Below are positions 9,011 through 16,347 of a DNA stretch of 64,000 nt, piece by piece. The stretch is from Streptomyces sp. TS71-3 (lineage in GTDB: Bacteria > Actinomycetota > Actinomycetes > Streptomycetales > Streptomycetaceae). A program made the position numbers and the translations under genes. Within the stretch, counting starts at the first letter, position 1. Every line of letters starts with the position of its first letter. Under the pieces are notes generated by a model. That model did not search any database. It had not been told where the DNA came from and was given only the letters and a program-made list of their open reading frames with translations. The stretch is taken from the NCBI RefSeq assembly GCF_018327685.1, contig NZ_BNEL01000003.1:1922001-1986000 (forward strand), given 5' to 3'.

Positions 9011-9784
9011 ATGCCCACGACGCCGGCGGATCCCGCCCGGCTGCTGCTGGTGCGGCACGGCGAGACCGTGTGGCACGCGGAGAACCGCTACGCGGGCATC
9101 TCCGACGTCGCCCTGACGGACCGCGGGGCGCGCCAGGCCGCCGCGCTCGGCGAGTGGGCGCTGCGGCGCGGCGCCGATGCCGTGGCCTGCTCCCCGCTCG
9201 CCCGCACCCGGGCCACCGCGCAGCCCGCCGCCGACCTGCTCGGGCTCCACCTTGAGGTGGTCCCCGAGCTGCGCGAGGTGGACTTCGGCTGGGGCGAGGG
9301 CCGCACCATCGCGGAGATGGCCGCCGAGGACGCCGAGGCGGTGCGCAGGTTCCGCGCGGACGCCGAGTCGGGCGCGTTCCCCGGCTCCGAGCCGCCGTCG
9401 GCCGCGGCGGCGCGCGCCACGGCCGCACTGCGCGCCCTGGCCGCCCGGCACCCCGGCGGCACCGTCCTGGTGGTGGCGCACAACACCCTGCTGCGGATCG
9501 CGCTGTGCGGCATGCTCGGCATCCCGGTCGGCCGCTACCGCCTGGTGCTGCCCCGGCTGGACAACGCCGCCGTCACCGAGATCCAGGTGTCCGGCGAGCA
9601 CACCGCGCTCCTGTCCCTCAACGTGCCGACCTCGCCCGCCCCTTCGGCCCCGCCCGCCGGGACCCGCGCGGCAGGGCCGGGCGGGACACCGCCAGAGGAC
9701 CCGGACCCAGGGGCGCCCCGCGCACCCCTCACCGGGACCGCCCGCGAGACTCCGCCCGCGCATGAGCCAGACTTGGGCGCATGA
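9011..9784 (+). CDS. Histidine phosphatase family protein
   Basis: A 257-residue phosphoglycerate-mutase-fold phosphatase. The catalytic motif is LLLVRHGETVW (Arg15, His16). The second His is in VLVVAHNTLLRIALCG, and the acidic general acid is in the EVDFGWGEG region. The family removes phosphate from small phosphorylated molecules or sugars. The last 50 residues are a Pro/Gly/Ala-rich tail without domain character. ATG 9011 is preferred over the in-frame ATG at 8990 because GAGGAGG lies about 7 bases upstream. It overlaps the DeoR gene by ATGA. The context of two sugar kinases and a dehydrogenase suggests it acts on a sugar phosphate of the same pathway. Confidence 0.85.
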   Translation: MPTTPADPARLLLVRHGETVWHAENRYAGISDVALTDRGARQAAALGEWALRRGADAVACSPLARTRATAQPAADLLGLHLEVVPELREVDFGWGEGRTIAEMAAEDAEAVRRFRADAESGAFPGSEPPSAAAARATAALRALAARHPGGTVLVVAHNTLLRIALCGMLGIPVGRYRLVLPRLDNAAVTEIQVSGEHTALLSLNVPTSPAPSAPPAGTRAAGPGGTPPEDPDPGAPRAPLTGTARETPPAHEPDLGA

Positions 9785-10575
9785 CGACCGGTACGGCGAG
9801 CGGGTCTGCCCGCCCCCAGGACGCGCGCAGGCAGCTGATCACCGAGCACGTGCTGGCGCACGGCACCGCGACGGTCGCCGAGCTCTCGGAGCTGACCGGC
9901 GTGAGCGTGATGACGGTCCACCGCGACCTGGACGAGCTGGCCAGGCGCGGGGTGCTGCGGCGCTTCCGCGGCGGCGTGTCCGCACTGCCGTCCACCGTCT
10001 TCGAGAGCAACCTGGACTACCGGCTCGGGGTGAACGTCGCCGAGAAGGAGGCCATCGCGCTGGCCGCCGCCGACCTGGTGGAGCCCGGCATGTCGGTGAT
10101 GCTAGACGACTCCAGCACCGCGCTGGCCCTGGCCAGGCTGCTGGTCGAGCAGACCCCGTTGACCGTGGTCACCAACGCCCGCAGGGTGGTGGACGTCTTC
10201 GCCGGCCGCGACGGGATCCGGCTGATCGCGCTCGGCGGCGAGTACTCCCACACCCACGACTCCTTCCTCGGGGTGCCGTGCGTGGAGGCCGTCGAGGCGC
10301 TCTCGGTCGACATGGTGCTGGTCTCCACCTCGGCCATGGACGCCCGCATGACGTACCACCAGGAGCAGGACGTGGTCCTCGTCAAGCGCGCCATGCTGGC
10401 CTCCGGCACCAGGAAGGCGCTGCTCATGGACCGCACCAAGCTGGCCAGGGCCGCGCTGCACAGGCTCGCGCCGGTCGGCGACTTCGACCACCTCGTGGTG
10501 GACGGCGGCATCGGCGGCGAACTCCTCGCCGAGTTGCGCGAGCACACCGACGTACGCGTGGCGGACCTCTCCTGA
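9781..10575 (+). CDS. DeoR/GlpR-family transcriptional regulator
   Basis: A 264-residue DeoR-family regulator. The N-terminal winged HTH is TVAELSELTGVSVMTVHRDL followed by DELARRGVLRRFRGG. The C-terminal sugar-phosphate sensor domain carries LDDSSTALALARLL and the typical VVDGGI near the end. DeoR proteins are usually repressors released by a phosphorylated sugar, which fits the kinases around it. It is the second gene of an operon with the phosphatase. The likely targets are the divergent dehydrogenase/kinase pair and the second kinase, both of which carry an ATTTNACAGCC motif upstream. Confidence 0.9.
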   Translation: MTTGTASGSARPQDARRQLITEHVLAHGTATVAELSELTGVSVMTVHRDLDELARRGVLRRFRGGVSALPSTVFESNLDYRLGVNVAEKEAIALAAADLVEPGMSVMLDDSSTALALARLLVEQTPLTVVTNARRVVDVFAGRDGIRLIALGGEYSHTHDSFLGVPCVEAVEALSVDMVLVSTSAMDARMTYHQEQDVVLVKRAMLASGTRKALLMDRTKLARAALHRLAPVGDFDHLVVDGGIGGELLAELREHTDVRVADLS

Positions 10576-10576
10576 T

Positions 10577-10632
10577 CCGGCCCGCTCCCACCGGCCCGCT
10601 CCCACCGGCCCGCTCCCACCGGCCCGCTCCCG
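10577..10632 (+). repeat. 14-bp tandem repeat, four copies
   Basis: CCGGCCCGCTCCCA is repeated four times head to tail (last base G in copy 4) directly after the DeoR stop. It is not coding and probably arose by replication slippage. Confidence 0.85.
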
Positions 10633-10678
10633 CCGGACCGATCCCGCCCGCTCCGGCCGGAACTCTCAAGGGGACGTG

Positions 10679-10692
10679 TTAATTTCACAGCC
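10679..10692 (+). promoter_or_regulatory. Candidate -10 and DeoR-type site before kinase 2
   Basis: TTAATTTCACAGCC directly precedes the kinase ATG. ATTTCACAGCC matches the site at 8878-8888 in 10 of 11 bases. TAATTT, then seven bases, then ATG also fits a leaderless promoter, so a repressor bound here would cover the -10 region and the start. Confidence 0.4.
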
Positions 10693-12192
10693 ATGATGTT
10701 CCATACGGGCGGTGGTGAGGCGGGCGGGCGGCCCCTGGTGCCCGTGGTGGCCGGCATCGACGTCGCCACCGCCGCGGTACGCGTGGTGTGCGCCGGCGCC
10801 CGCGGCGAGGTGCTGGCGGAGGGCGGTGCCCCGCTGCCGGACCCGGTACGCGGCCCGGGCGGGCGCAGCGAGCAGGACGCGCGGAGCTGGTGGCCCGCGA
10901 CCGCGCAGGCGCTGCGGCAGGCCACGGCCGCGCTGCCGGGCCGCGGCCGGGAGGTGGTGGCCGTCGCCGTGTCCGCCACCTCGGGCACGCTGGTCGCCGC
11001 CGACGCCGACGGCACCCCGCTGGGCCCGGCGCTGATGTACGACGACCGGCGTGCCGCTGACGTCAATGCCCGCGCCCAGGAGCTGGGCGGGGACCGATGG
11101 CGCTCGCTCGGGCTGACCGTCGGCCCCACCGCCGCCCTCGGCCGCCTGGTCTGGTGCGTCCGGAACCACCCGGACACCCGCCACGTCCTCCACACCCCCG
11201 AGGTGCTCGGCCACCACCTCACGGGCGGCCCGGTCGCCGCCGACTGGAGCCACACCCTCAAGACGGGATACGACCCGCTCGCCGGCGAATGGGCCCACGA
11301 GGTGTTCGACGCGCTCGGCGTGCCGCCCGGCCTGCTGCCCCGGGTGCAGCCGCCCGGCTCGCAGGTGGGCACCGTGAGCCCGCAGACGGCGGCCGAGACC
11401 GGGCTGCCCGCGGGCTGCCGGGTCAGGCTCGGCATGACGGACGGCTGCGCGGGCCAGCTGGCCACCGGTGCGGTGGCGCCTGGCCAGTTCGTGGGCGTGC
11501 TCGGGACGACGTACGTCCTCAAGGGGGTGGCCAGGGACCTGGTCACCGACCCTGCGGGCGCGCTCTACAGCCACCGGCACCCGGACGGCTGGTGGCTGCC
11601 GGGCGGCGCGTCCAACACGGGTGGCGAGGCGCTCGCGGCTCAGGCCGCGGATCAGCCCGCCGCGGACCGCGCCCGGCGGCTGGCCGCGCTCGACGAGGCC
11701 GCCGAGGCGCGCGGGCCCGCGTCGCACGTGTGCTACCCGCTGCGCCGCGAGGGCGAGCGCTTCCCGTTCGTCGCCGGCGCGGCCCGCGGCTTCCGCACCG
11801 GCCCGCCGGAGGACGGCGCCGACCGGCACCGCGCCGTCCTGGAGGGCGTGGCCTTCGTGGAACGGCTCGCCCTGGAGCGGGTACGGGACCTGGGCGCCGA
11901 GGTGACGGGCCCGCTGCACGCCGCGGGCGGCGGCAGCCGCAGCCCGCTGTGGAACCGGATCCGCGCCACCGTCCTCGACCGCCCCCTGCGCGTCGTGGAG
12001 CGCGCGGAGACCGCCTTCGGCGCCGCGCTGCTCGCCGCCGCCGGCACCCTGCACCCCGACCTCACCACCGCCGCAGGCGAGATGACCGGCCCCGGCCGCC
12101 TCGTCGAGCCGCGCCGCGAGGAGAGCGCCGCGCTGGACGACTCCTACGGACGGTTCCGCGAGGAACTGGCCACGCGCGGCTGGCTGCCGTAG
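10693..12192 (+). CDS. FGGY-family carbohydrate kinase (second)
   Basis: A 499-residue FGGY kinase distinct from the one at 6190. The N-terminal ATPase motif is PVVAGIDVATAAVRVV, the substrate-domain region is RLGMTDGCAGQLATGAVAPG, and the C-terminal signature is LHAAGGGSRSPLWNRI. Its substrate is unknown, but the genes around it point to the same sugar or polyol pathway. The nearest purine-rich stretch (AAGGGGA) is about 18 bases from the ATG, too far for a normal ribosome site. The transcript may instead be leaderless from the TAATTT box. A later GTG near 10738 is possible but has no better ribosome site. Confidence 0.87.
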   Translation: MMFHTGGGEAGGRPLVPVVAGIDVATAAVRVVCAGARGEVLAEGGAPLPDPVRGPGGRSEQDARSWWPATAQALRQATAALPGRGREVVAVAVSATSGTLVAADADGTPLGPALMYDDRRAADVNARAQELGGDRWRSLGLTVGPTAALGRLVWCVRNHPDTRHVLHTPEVLGHHLTGGPVAADWSHTLKTGYDPLAGEWAHEVFDALGVPPGLLPRVQPPGSQVGTVSPQTAAETGLPAGCRVRLGMTDGCAGQLATGAVAPGQFVGVLGTTYVLKGVARDLVTDPAGALYSHRHPDGWWLPGGASNTGGEALAAQAADQPAADRARRLAALDEAAEARGPASHVCYPLRREGERFPFVAGAARGFRTGPPEDGADRHRAVLEGVAFVERLALERVRDLGAEVTGPLHAAGGGSRSPLWNRIRATVLDRPLRVVERAETAFGAALLAAAGTLHPDLTTAAGEMTGPGRLVEPRREESAALDDSYGRFREELATRGWLP

Positions 12193-12201
12193 CCGCGGGG
12201 C

Positions 12202-12921
12202 TCACCGCGGCCGGCCCGGCTCACTCCGGCCCGAGTCCCCGTGCTCCGCCCGCACCGGGGCGGTGAGCAGCCCGCGCACGAGGTTGTCGATGAGGGCGTC
12301 GCCGAACTCCTCGGTGATCGGCTCGTCGGGGATCAGCAGCCGGTGGTAGCAGGCCCCCCAGAGCTGGTCGATCACGACCCGCGGGTCCGCGTCCGGGCGG
12401 ATCTGGCCGCGCCGCTGGGCGCGCTCCAGCACGTCGAACGCCAGTCGCCTGCGGTGTGACGAGTAACGGTCGCGGAACGCTGCCGCCAGGTCGGGGTCGG
12501 TCTGGGCCTGGCCGATGAGTTCGGCGAGCACCCGGCCCGCGGGGGTGCGGCCGATCAGGTTGACGAACGCGTTGAGCTGCGTGCTCAGGTCCGCGACGAC
12601 GTCACCGGTGTCGGGGAAGGCGAGGGTCTCCTCGACGGCGCGCATGTAGCCGTCCAGGGCCAGGGCGCCCTTCGAAGGCCACCACTTGTAGATGGTGGTC
12701 TTGCTGGCCCCCGCGACCTGGGCCACCCGTTCGATCGTGAAGGTGGCCATGCCCCCGTCGAGCAGCAGGGCGCCGGCCGCCCGGAGGATGTCGCCGCGTA
12801 CCTCGTCGGCGGGCCGCCGGCCACGGCCCCTGCGGGCTCCCCCGGGGGCCGGGGAGGCGGGTGCGGTGCCGGAGCCGTTCGGTGCCGGGGACGCGCCGGA
12901 GCCGTCCGGGGTCGGTGCCAA
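12202..12921 (-). CDS. TetR-family transcriptional regulator
   Basis: A TetR regulator of up to 239 residues. After a Pro/Gly/Ser-rich, probably disordered N terminus comes the HTH: FTIERVAQVAGASKTTIYKW at about residues 61-80. A TetR_C-type ligand domain follows. It lies 97 bp downstream of the SDR gene on the same strand and could be co-transcribed with it. The start is a TTG at 12921 with AGAGGA about 10 bases upstream; a shorter form cannot be excluded. The long perfect inverted repeat at 13899-13940 upstream of the SDR is a candidate operator for it. Confidence 0.85.
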   Translation of the reverse strand: MAPTPDGSGASPAPNGSGTAPASPAPGGARRGRGRRPADEVRGDILRAAGALLLDGGMATFTIERVAQVAGASKTTIYKWWPSKGALALDGYMRAVEETLAFPDTGDVVADLSTQLNAFVNLIGRTPAGRVLAELIGQAQTDPDLAAAFRDRYSSHRRRLAFDVLERAQRRGQIRPDADPRVVIDQLWGACYHRLLIPDEPITEEFGDALIDNLVRGLLTAPVRAEHGDSGRSEPGRPR

Positions 12922-13018
12922 GGCTGGGATCCTCTCGGTGTGCGTGGCGGCCGTGGGCGCGGCCGCCGACCCCCGGGGGGAGCGGGCGCGGCCGGCTCAC
13001 CATGATGCCGGGTGCACG

Positions 13019-13792
13019 TCAGGCGGCGCCGCCGTTGACGTAGAGGACCTGGCCGTTGACCCAGCGGGCAGGGCCGGCGAGGAAGGAGACGGCGGCGGCG
13101 ATGTCCTCGGGGTAGCCGAGGCGCTCCAGCGGCGGGACGCCGGCCAGCCGGTCGATGACCTGCTGGTCCTTGCCCTCCAGGAACAGCGGGGTGGCCGTGG
13201 GGCCCGGGGCGACGGCGTTGACGGTGATGTCCCGGCCGCGCAGCTCCTTGGCGAGGATCATCGTCATGGCGTCCACCGCGCCCTTGGTGGCCGCGTAGGC
13301 GGTGTAGCCGGGCAGCGCGAGCTTGGCGACGCTGGTGGAGAAGTTGATCAGCGCGCCGCCGCGGCGCAGCCGGCGCGCGGCCTGCTGGGTGACCACGAAG
13401 GTGCCGCGCACGTTGGTGCGGTGCATCCGGTCGAAGTCGGCGAAGTCCAGCTCGACCAGGGGCGACAGCAGCATGATGCCCGCTGTGTGGACCACCACGT
13501 CGATCCCGCCGAAGGCCTCCTCGACGTGGTCGAACACCGCGGTGACCTCGGCCTCGTCGGCCACGTCCGCCTTGAGGGCCTCGGCGGTGCCGCCCGCCTC
13601 GTTGATCGCGGCGACGGTCTTCTCGGCCCGGTCAGGGTTGCCCGCGTAGCCGATCACCACCGTCATCCCGTCGGCCGCGAGCCGCTCGGCGACCACCCTG
13701 CCGATGCCGCCGGAGCCTCCGGTGACGACGGCGACGCGTGACGACGGGCTGCCCTGGGTGGTGTTCTCCGTGGCGCTCTCCGCGATGGCCAT
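13019..13792 (-). CDS. SDR-family oxidoreductase
   Basis: A 257-residue classical short-chain dehydrogenase/reductase. The coenzyme motif is VVTGGSGGIGRVVAERL, the NAG-type motif appears as VVHTAGIM, the catalytic Ser is in INFSTSVAKL and the Tyr/Lys pair is in YTAYAATKGA. The C terminus (GQVLYVNGGAA) is standard. The substrate is unknown. It is followed on the same strand by a TetR gene, a common regulator-plus-target arrangement. The transcription start region faces gcl and contains the 42-bp perfect inverted repeat, so its control looks separate from the glyoxylate genes. Confidence 0.9.
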   Translation of the reverse strand: MAIAESATENTTQGSPSSRVAVVTGGSGGIGRVVAERLAADGMTVVIGYAGNPDRAEKTVAAINEAGGTAEALKADVADEAEVTAVFDHVEEAFGGIDVVVHTAGIMLLSPLVELDFADFDRMHRTNVRGTFVVTQQAARRLRRGGALINFSTSVAKLALPGYTAYAATKGAVDAMTMILAKELRGRDITVNAVAPGPTATPLFLEGKDQQVIDRLAGVPPLERLGYPEDIAAAVSFLAGPARWVNGQVLYVNGGAA

Positions 13793-13898
13793 GACTCCGT
13801 CCTTCCGGCCTGTGGGCCCCTTCGGTCCCTTCGGCCTTGTCGGTCGCTTCGGTTCGAGGCGCCCTGGTGCGTTCCGGGGTCCTCCCCAGACCTCTTGT

Positions 13899-13940
13899 GG
13901 ACGCCACGTTCATATAAGCACGAATATGAACGTGGCGTCC
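13899..13940. promoter_or_regulatory. Perfect 17-bp inverted repeat (8-bp spacer)
   Basis: GGACGCCACGTTCATAT at 13899-13915 and its exact reverse complement at 13924-13940 are separated by AAGCACGA. It lies 107 bp upstream of the SDR start and about 200 bp upstream of gcl. Each arm could be a site for a dimer, or the whole could be one large operator. It lacks a T-tract and lies upstream of genes on both sides, so a terminator is unlikely. Confidence 0.7.
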
Positions 13941-14036
13941 ATATCTCGCGGGGGTCACTCCCCTTCTGTGGTGCGGCTCACGTGCCCGTGCCGTTCTTGA
14001 CGCTGCTTCCGGCCCCTTCTACATTGCTCCCGTAGC

Positions 14037-14072
14037 TTCCATATAACAGAATCTAACTTCCGTAATGCGGAA
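14037..14072. promoter_or_regulatory. Class-1 operator pair before gcl
   Basis: TTCCGTAATGCGGAA (14058-14072) matches TTCCG-N5-CGGAA at all ten defined bases. TTCCATATAACAGAA (14037-14051) matches 8 of 10 and starts exactly 21 bp earlier. The pair lies 69-104 bp upstream of the gcl ATG in an AT-rich stretch. The same arrangement recurs before hyi, malate synthase and allR. Confidence 0.7.
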
Positions 14073-14140
14073 TATAAAAAGTTGCTCACCGCGGGGCGCG
14101 ACGGGAGCGGCGAAGCCAACAGCCGAAGCAGGAGCAGAAC

Positions 14141-15925
14141 ATGGCCCGTATGACCGCTGCCCGTGCGGCAGTCGAGATCCTGAAGCGCGAGGGCGTCAGC
14201 CAGGCCTTCGGCGTGCCGGGCGCCGCGATCAACCCCTTCTACGCACAGCTCAGGGCCGCCGGCGGGATCCAGCACACGCTGGCCCGGCACGTCGAGGGCG
14301 CCTCGCACATGGCCGAGGGCTACACCCGCACCCGCCCCGGCAACATCGGGGTGTGCATCGGCACCTCGGGCCCGGCCGGCACGGACATGCTCACCGGCCT
14401 GTACTCGGCGAGCGGCGACTCCATTCCGATCCTCTGCATCACCGGGCAGGCCCCCACCGCGGTGATCCACAAGGAGGACTTCCAGGCCGTCGACATCGCC
14501 TCGATCGCCGCCCCGGTGACCAAGATGGCCGTCACCGTGCTGGAGGCCGCGCAGGTCCCCGGCGTCTTCCAGCAGGCATTCCACCTGATGCGCTCAGGGC
14601 GGCCCGGGCCGGTCCTCGTCGACCTGCCGCTGGACGTCCAGCAGACCGAGATCGAGTTCGACCCGGACACCTACCAGCCGCTGCCCGTCTACAAGCCCGC
14701 CGCGTCCCGCGCCCAGATCGAGAAGGCACTCGCGCTGCTGAACGCCTCCGAGCGACCGCTGATCGTCGCCGGCGGCGGCGTCATCAACGCCGACGCCGCG
14801 GAACTGCTCGTGGAGTTCGCCGAGCTGACCGGGGTGCCCGTGGTGCCGACCCTGATGGGCTGGGGCGCCATCCCGGACGACCACGAGCTGAACGCCGGCA
14901 TGGTCGGCCTGCAGACTTCGCACCGCTACGGCAACGCCACCTTCCTCCAGTCGGACTTCGTGCTCGGCATCGGCAACCGCTGGGCCAACCGGCACACCGG
15001 CAAGCTCGACGTCTACACCGCGGGACGCACCTTCGTGCACGTCGACATCGAGCCCACGCAGCTCGGCAGGATCTTCGCCCCCGACCTGGGCATCGCCTCG
15101 GACGCCGGCGCGGCCCTGGAGCTGTTCGTCCAGGTCGCCCGGGAGCTGAGGGACGCCGGGCGGCTGCCGGACCGCTCCGAGTGGGCCGAGGGGGTCCAGG
15201 AGCGCCGGGCCCGGCTCCAGCGCCGCACCCACTTCGACGACATCCCCATCAAGCCGCAGCGTGTCTACGAGGAGATGAACAAGGCCTTCGGACCCGAGAC
15301 CCGCTACGTCTCCACCATCGGCCTCTCGCAGATCGCCGGCGCCCAGATGCTACACGTCTTCCGGCCCCGGCACTGGATCAACTGCGGCCAGGCCGGCCCG
15401 CTCGGCTGGACCGTGCCGGCCGCGCTCGGCGTCGCCGTGGCCGATCCGGACAACCCCGTCGTGGCGCTCTCCGGCGACTACGACTTCCAGTTCCTGCTGG
15501 AGGAGCTGGCCGTCGGCGCGCAGCACCGGATCCCGTACGTCCACGTCCTGGTGAACAACTCCTACCTCGGCCTGATCCGCCAGGCGCAGCGCGGGTTCGA
15601 CATGGACTTCCAGGTCAACCTGGAGTTCCGCAACATCAACTCGCCCGAGCTGGGCGTCTACGGCGTCGACCACGTGAAGGTCGTCGAGGGGCTCGGCTGC
15701 AAGGCCCTGCGGGTCACCGACCCGAGCGAGCTGGCCGCCGCGTTCGAGGAGGCCGCCAAGCTCGCCGAGGAGTACCGGGTGCCGGTGGTCGTGGAGGCGA
15801 TCCTGGAGCGGATCACCAACATCTCCATGAGCGGCACCAACGACATCGGCAACGTCGTGGAGTTCGAGGAGATCGCCACCGAGCCCTGGCACGCGCCGAC
15901 CTCGATCAAGCCGCTGAAGGCCTGA
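14141..15925 (+). CDS. gcl: Glyoxylate carboligase (tartronate-semialdehyde synthase)
   Basis: A 594-residue thiamine-diphosphate enzyme that condenses two glyoxylate into tartronate semialdehyde plus CO2. The conserved ThDP-family Glu in the RHE motif is replaced by Val: [17 protein letters not shown] places Val51 exactly where E. coli Gcl has it, and this is diagnostic for the family. The C-terminal ThDP/Mg motif is [16 protein letters not shown] with [19 protein letters not shown] lies about 6 bases before ATG 14141. Product removal is by the tartronate semialdehyde reductase and hydroxypyruvate isomerase encoded 3-7 kb downstream. Two class-1 operators lie upstream, so expression probably follows the allantoin/glyoxylate regulon. 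Confidence 0.96.
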   Translation: MARMTAARAAVEILKREGVSQAFGVPGAAINPFYAQLRAAGGIQHTLARHVEGASHMAEGYTRTRPGNIGVCIGTSGPAGTDMLTGLYSASGDSIPILCITGQAPTAVIHKEDFQAVDIASIAAPVTKMAVTVLEAAQVPGVFQQAFHLMRSGRPGPVLVDLPLDVQQTEIEFDPDTYQPLPVYKPAASRAQIEKALALLNASERPLIVAGGGVINADAAELLVEFAELTGVPVVPTLMGWGAIPDDHELNAGMVGLQTSHRYGNATFLQSDFVLGIGNRWANRHTGKLDVYTAGRTFVHVDIEPTQLGRIFAPDLGIASDAGAALELFVQVARELRDAGRLPDRSEWAEGVQERRARLQRRTHFDDIPIKPQRVYEEMNKAFGPETRYVSTIGLSQIAGAQMLHVFRPRHWINCGQAGPLGWTVPAALGVAVADPDNPVVALSGDYDFQFLLEELAVGAQHRIPYVHVLVNNSYLGLIRQAQRGFDMDFQVNLEFRNINSPELGVYGVDHVKVVEGLGCKALRVTDPSELAAAFEEAAKLAEEYRVPVVVEAILERITNISMSGTNDIGNVVEFEEIATEPWHAPTSIKPLKA

Positions 15926-16155
15926 CGGGTGAAGGCCGACGCGTGGCCTGATGCCTGATGGCCTGACGCGTGAAGGGCGGATGCTTGATGGCCTGACGCG
16001 CCGGCACCCGGCACGCGCCGGCGCATGGTTCGCCGGCGGACGGCGGACGGCCGGCGCGCGGCCGGTGACCGGCCGGAGGCGTCCCGGTCCGGCCCGATGT
16101 GCGGCGGGCCGGACCGGGGCCGGCGCCCGGTGCACGGGCGCCGGGGCGGAACGCG
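15926..16155. other. Non-coding spacer with degenerate GCCTGA repeats
   Basis: After gcl there are several imperfect copies of GCCTGACGCGTGAAG and related words, then very GC-rich sequence without a credible gene. The terminator and 42-bp repeat that follow are listed separately. Confidence 0.6.
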
Positions 16156-16198
16156 ACGGGCCCGGCCCGCCGGCTGCGTGCCGGAGGGCCGGGCCCGT
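16156..16198. terminator. Bidirectional stem-loop after gcl and phospholipase C
   Basis: ACGGGCCCGGCCC and GGGCCGGGCCCGT form a perfect 13-bp stem around 17 bases. It lies between the convergent gcl (+) and phospholipase C (-) genes. Confidence 0.65.
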
Positions 16199-16250
16199 GC
16201 GCGGTCCCGCGCGCGTGGTGCGCCCGCGTGGACCGGGGTGCTGCGGCGGC

Positions 16251-16347
16251 GGTCAGACGGTGCCGGACCGGCCGCGGGGATCAGCCCGTGCCGGTCAGAC
16301 GGTGCCGGACCGGCCGCCGGGATCAGCCCGTGCCGTCAGACGGTGCC
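16251..16347. repeat. 42-bp tandem duplication of the phospholipase C gene end
   Basis: Two near-identical 42-bp units (16251-16292 and 16293-16334) and a partial third run into the last codons of the phospholipase C gene. The shared start GTCAGACGGTGCC contains the gene's own stop codon and last residues, so the gene end was copied downstream, probably by slippage. The gene itself is intact. Confidence 0.85.

Noticed and set aside
10577..10632. Iteron-like or origin-like repeat
   Set aside because: The 14-bp units are pure GC, lack AT-rich DNA or a Rep gene nearby, and are best explained as slippage.
13899..13940. Transcription terminator
   Set aside because: The inverted repeat lies upstream of genes on both sides and has no T-tract; an operator role is more likely.
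14141..15925. Loss of the catalytic Glu in glyoxylate carboligase as a defect
   Set aside because: Val at position 51 is the normal, diagnostic state of Gcl enzymes, so it supports function.
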